DNA from: an uncultured Bacilli bacterium
GTDB lineage: Bacteria > Bacillota_I > Bacilli_A > RF39 > UBA660
Assembly: GCA_934086315.1 (NCBI GenBank)
Contig: CAKOHZ010000003.1
Span: forward strand, 1 to 37,071
DNA length: 37,071 nucleotides
Reading direction: 5' to 3'
Shown: positions 34,343-37,071 of the stretch, piece after piece
Layout: every line of letters starts with the position of its first letter
Numbering within the stretch: the first letter of the stretch is position 1
Program-made: the position numbers and the translations under genes
Notes under the pieces: model-generated
Seen by the model: the letters and a program-made list of their open reading frames with translations, nothing else
Database searches by the model: none
What the model was told of the DNA's origin: nothing

Positions 34343-35536
34343 TTAATTATTAACACTATTACTTGATAATGTAACTGTTAAAGTTTTTTCACTACTATCT
34401 CTTTCTACAGTAATTTTAATTTTATCACCTACATTATATTTGTATAATTGATATCTAAAATATGATGTATTTTCAATTGCTGTATTTTCGATCTTTAAGA
34501 TTTTATCACCCTTTTTAATTCCAGCTTTATCAGCCGCACCGCCCTGCTCAACAGATTCTACATATACACCAGAATCATTATTAAAATAATTATTTGCATC
34601 ATAAATACTAATACCTAAATATGGTCTACTAACTTTTTTACCACTTATAAGTGATTCTGCACTTTTAACGGCATCCTCAATTGGAATAGCAAATCCCATA
34701 CCTTCAATTTGAGAACTTGCAAGTTTCATATTAGTAATACCAATTACTTCACCATTAGAATTGCATAAAGGGCCCCCACTATTACCAGAGTTAATTGCAG
34801 TATCTGTTTGAAGTACACTCATAACATAATTATCAACTTCTACCATTCTATTTTTTCCACTCAAAATTCCTCTTGTAACACTCCATGAATAAACACTAGA
34901 ATCAACTGGAGTACCAACGGCAAAAGTAGTATCACCAATTCTTAAACTTTCACTACTACCAATTTGAGCAGTTGTTAAAATGTTAGATTTATCAACAGAA
35001 AGAACTGCAATATCTGAATATTCATCATAACCAACTACTGTAACTTTTTCTTCCTTATTATTAGTAAATACGACAGATACTTCACTTCCACCACTAATAA
35101 CATGATAATTTGTTAAAATATAACCATACTTATCATCAGTTTTAAATACAAAACCACTTCCAGTAGAATATAATTGACCACGAGAATAATTTTTTACAGT
35201 AACAACTGAATCATAAACTTTCTCAACTGCATCCGCAATACCTGCATCAGTAACAGTTATTTCTTTAATTGTCTTCGTAGTTTCAATAGTAAGATTTCTT
35301 AAGTAAAATTTATAAAACAAACCAAATATACATAAACAAATTAAAAAAGTTACAAATGAATATACTAAACACTTATTATCAAATAATGTTTTTTTTATTA
35401 CTATTGGTGAACTATCATCTATTTTTTTATCAATATTAGGCTCATTAGACGAACTATTTTTTATAACTTCAACTTCAACATCTTCTGTATTTTTATTTTC
35501 ATTATTTTTTTTGTTTTCTTTTTCTTCCTTTTTCAT
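34343..35536 (-). CDS. htrA: HtrA/DegP-type serine protease with PDZ domain
   Basis: 397 residues. A charged cytoplasmic tail (1-55, rich in Lys, Glu and Asn) and one membrane helix (YSFVTFLICLCIFGLFYKF) lead to a trypsin-like domain outside the cell. The triad is His145 (LTNYHVISGG), Asp175 (YSDIAVL) and Ser253 (NSGNSGGPL). A PDZ domain (about 305-390; RPYLGIS, GAADKAGIKKGDKIL) follows. Such proteases degrade or refold misfolded exported proteins and are typical near secretion systems and surface proteins. GAGGTGG precedes the ATG. It is convergent with the HExxH gene. Confidence 0.95.
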   Translation of the reverse strand: MKKEEKENKKNNENKNTEDVEVEVIKNSSSNEPNIDKKIDDSSPIVIKKTLFDNKCLVYSFVTFLICLCIFGLFYKFYLRNLTIETTKTIKEITVTDAGIADAVEKVYDSVVTVKNYSRGQLYSTGSGFVFKTDDKYGYILTNYHVISGGSEVSVVFTNNKEEKVTVVGYDEYSDIAVLSVDKSNILTTAQIGSSESLRIGDTTFAVGTPVDSSVYSWSVTRGILSGKNRMVEVDNYVMSVLQTDTAINSGNSGGPLCNSNGEVIGITNMKLASSQIEGMGFAIPIEDAVKSAESLISGKKVSRPYLGISIYDANNYFNNDSGVYVESVEQGGAADKAGIKKGDKILKIENTAIENTSYFRYQLYKYNVGDKIKITVERDSSEKTLTVTLSSNSVNN

Positions 35537-35679
35537 ATTTCCACCTCAATATAAATATTAGTACTCAAATGTTAACAAATTGTGAAAATTTTATAAATAT
35601 TTTTTAAAACAAAACAAAACACATGTATATAATCAAAGAAATACTTTCGATAACATAATAGAGTTATAAAGAATTTTTA

Positions 35680-36111
35680 TTATATAATTCTTTTTACTCT
35701 TATGGACGTTCCATTAACTTTCATAACCATTCCATTACCATCATCATAAATAACTACTTTAGGACAATAAGCATATTTATATTGATATTTATACTCATAT
35801 TGTTGCCACTTTTGTCCATTCATTAAAGTATACACACTATCACCATCCCAACCAGTAAATTCCCCATCTATATTACTCTTAATTACATTTGATAATTCAT
35901 AAACTTGTATTTCTTGATCAGCAACTGATAAAATATATTTTTCATTTTTTTGATAAATTACAACTTCCGGATTATAAGCATAATGATACCAATACTTATA
36001 TTCAGCTTGAATCCAAAATTGGCCATTCATAGTTTCAAATAACATTCCATCATTAAAACCTTCAAAGTCACCATTAATTCTCCCCTGATAAATAATCTTT
36101 TTTATTTTAAT
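35680..36111 (-). CDS. Two-repeat Tyr/Trp-rich protein, apparent ATT start
   Basis: 143 residues if begun at ATT 36111. Two copies of a roughly 65-residue repeat are visible: INGDFEGFNDGMLFETMNGQ ... YNPEVVIYQKN and IDGEFTGWDGDSVYTLMNGQ ... YCPKVVIYDDG. Both carry MNGQ.W.Q.EYKY.Y.YAY.P.VVIY. The first ATG in frame (36045) would cut off the start of repeat one, while a good AGGAG lies four bases before an in-frame ATT. There is no signal peptide or membrane segment, so it is probably cytoplasmic. Such aromatic-rich repeats occur in scattered hypothetical proteins; I know no function. Confidence 0.7.
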   Translation of the reverse strand: MKIKKIIYQGRINGDFEGFNDGMLFETMNGQFWIQAEYKYWYHYAYNPEVVIYQKNEKYILSVADQEIQVYELSNVIKSNIDGEFTGWDGDSVYTLMNGQKWQQYEYKYQYKYAYCPKVVIYDDGNGMVMKVNGTSIRVKRII

Positions 36112-36186
36112 ACATCTCCTTACTTTAATTTCTAATTAACACTTAATTAAATTTTAAATTATAATAAATGAAAAAAAAATTTAAAA

Positions 36187-36230
36187 TTAAAAAAAGCTAA
36201 TATAAAACTTTATAAAGTCTATACTAGCCC
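36187..36230 (-). terminator. Terminator-like hairpin
   Basis: GCTAGTATA (complement 36220-36228) pairs with TATATTAGC (complement 36196-36204), with an inner ACTTTATAAAGT palindrome, then TTTTTTT on the minus strand. No gene is visible directly upstream on that strand; the nearest is tRNA-His, which has its own terminator. Confidence 0.6.
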
Positions 36231-36334
36231 TTTAAATACATAAACAGTATAACACATAATAAAACAATTATAAAGATTTTTTTTAATATTTAAAACTAAA
36301 ATTAAATAATTAAAAATAACGTAAAATAAATATT

Positions 36335-36362
36335 AAAAAATCGATTCAATAAATGAACCGAT
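36335..36362 (-). terminator. Terminator of tRNA-His
   Basis: ATCGGTTCA pairs with TGAATCGAT across a TTTAT loop, followed by TTTTTT on the minus strand. A further small hairpin (TAGTCGA/TCGACTA, about 36372-36389) lies between it and the tRNA. Confidence 0.75.
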
Positions 36363-36399
36363 AATTTATATTAGTCGAACCATCGACTATTTAACAATA

Positions 36400-36476
36400 T
36401 GGGGCGCAATGTGGGAATCGAACCCACGCATAACGGGACCACAATCCGCCGTGTTAACCACTTCACCAATTGCGCC
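36400..36476 (-). tRNA. tRNA-His (anticodon GTG), CCA encoded
   Basis: The cloverleaf is complete. The acceptor stem is GCGCAAT/ATTGCGC, extended by G-1 (36476) opposite C73 (36403), the identity element specific to tRNA-His. The anticodon loop is TTGTGGT with anticodon GTG, and the T-loop is TTCGATT with stem GTGGG/CCCAC. The 3' CCA is in the DNA (36400-36402). The anticodon stem closes with an A-C mismatch (A31/C39) where related tRNAs have A-T. Confidence 0.97.
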
Positions 36477-36488
36477 ATAGCAACACAT

Positions 36489-36517
36489 ATTATAGCAAAG
36501 AAAATTTAGAATTTCAA
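36489..36517 (-). promoter_or_regulatory. Promoter of tRNA-His
   Basis: Minus-strand TTGAAA (36512-36517), 17-base spacer, TATAAT (36489-36494), about 12 bases before the mature 5' end. Confidence 0.8.
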
Positions 36518-36652
36518 GTACTATATGATAAAATATGCAATTTAAAAAGAAAGGTAATAAAGAAATAAAATTAAAAAGAAAGAAACTTATAAGTAACAAT
36601 TAAAAAAGTGTCTTAAAAAGGCTTTAAATGTGCTTAAAAAGCATATAAAGAA

Positions 36653-36681
36653 TTGAAAAAAGAAAAATAAAGTAATATACT
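36653..36681 (+). promoter_or_regulatory. Promoter of the right-edge lipoprotein gene
   Basis: Plus-strand TTGAAA (36653-36658), 17-base spacer, TATACT (36676-36681), 17 bases before the ATG. Confidence 0.65.
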
Positions 36682-36698
36682 TATCATAGAGGTAAAAA

Positions 36699-37071
36699 AT
36701 GAAAAAAATGTTGTTAATAATCATGAGTATAAGTATACTATGTTCATGTCAAACACAAGAAGAATTAAAAAAGGCAAAAGAATTAGATAATAAAAATGAA
36801 ATAAAAGAAAATTTAGATAAAAAAAATATACCAGAAACAACAAAAGAATGGATAATAGATTCCAAAACTGAAAAAACGCTAACAATAATATGTACTGATA
36901 AATCAAAAAAATGCAAAGAAATAAAAAATAATCTAAAAGAACTAGAAAAAGAAATAAAAACATACTATATAGAAATAGATAATATAACAAAAGAAGAAAA
37001 AGAAATATATAAAACAACATATGAATTAAATAATTATACTGGATACTTACCATATATAATGTTAATAGATA
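36699..37071 (+). CDS. Predicted lipoprotein, possibly thioredoxin-like (cut by window edge)
   Basis: The first 124 residues are present. The signal peptide MKKMLLIIMSISILCSC ends in a plausible lipobox (Cys17), followed by a lysine/glutamate-rich linker (about 20-45). From about residue 50 the sequence alternates strand and helix (KTLTIICTDKSKKCKEIKNN) and reaches TGYLPYIMLID, which looks like the cis-proline strand of a thioredoxin-like fold. The usual CxxC is replaced by widely spaced Cys (CTDKSKKC), so redox activity is doubtful. GAGGT precedes the ATG at 36699. The minus-strand frame over the same bases is antisense to this gene. Confidence 0.75.
   Translation, partial: MKKMLLIIMSISILCSCQTQEELKKAKELDNKNEIKENLDKKNIPETTKEWIIDSKTEKTLTIICTDKSKKCKEIKNNLKELEKEIKTYYIEIDNITKEEKEIYKTTYELNNYTGYLPYIMLID

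Noticed and set aside
36387..36599. 70-codon ORF
   Set aside because: It reads through the tRNA-His gene and its promoter.
36721..37053. 110-codon Leu/Phe-rich minus-strand ORF
   Set aside because: Antisense of the lipoprotein gene that starts at 36699; A-rich codons read backwards look like a membrane protein.
1..37071. Mycoplasma-type code (TGA as Trp)
   Set aside because: TGA is used as a stop in csoR and conserved Trp positions use TGG.

Overview
The window is a very AT-rich stretch of a low-GC Gram-positive bacterium of the Bacillota (Bacilli-like, or a deep Mollicutes-related gut lineage). The evidence is A/T-biased codons, strong AGGAGG or GGTGAT ribosome sites, sigma-A promoters with mostly 17-bp spacers, a T-box leader, CsoR, PadR, a SipW-type signal peptidase and a type VII secretion (T7SS) ATPase. 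Trp is encoded by TGG. At least one gene (csoR) ends in TGA, so the code looks standard rather than mycoplasma-like. Nearly all other stops I checked are TAA or TAG.

Layout. The left edge (1-700) holds the start of a serine recombinase and a tiny ORF, probably the end of an integrated element. At 695-2607 is a two-gene operon for surface proteins, including an InlB-type B-repeat protein with an HExxH metallopeptidase centre. At 2969-3160 is a decayed ABC permease remnant. At 3276-7813 is a complete CsoR-controlled copper operon: csoR, an HMA/TauE-SafE-like/cupredoxin fusion, copA, copZ, and a DUF2318 lipoprotein.

From 7848 to 18338 lies a cell-surface region. It holds a SipW-type signal peptidase, two or three TasA/camelysin-like clients, a membrane-anchored C39-like cysteine peptidase, a YfhO-family membrane protein, a Cys/Asp-rich repeat protein, a large single-pass protein, and a PadR/HAAS sensor-type pair. 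TraX-like and methionyl-tRNA synthetase genes (the latter with a Met-specific T-box) follow, then two fused ATPase/FtsX-like permeases.

From 25664 to 34342 is a T7SS locus. A divergent promoter region drives EssC plus a YukD-like protein on the minus strand and a membrane-anchored HExxH protein on the plus strand. A terminator and a second promoter separate EssC-YukD from a six-gene operon of small helical WXG100-like proteins. No EssA, EssB or EsaA homologue is recognisable. The right part carries an HtrA-type protease, a two-repeat protein that seems to start at ATT, tRNA-His, and the start of a lipoprotein with a possible thioredoxin-like fold.

The themes are envelope biology (secretion, surface proteins, quality control) and copper handling. 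The best candidates for an undescribed system are the T7SS locus with its divergent membrane metallopeptidase and the SipW/C39 surface operon. All functional links are inferred from context.
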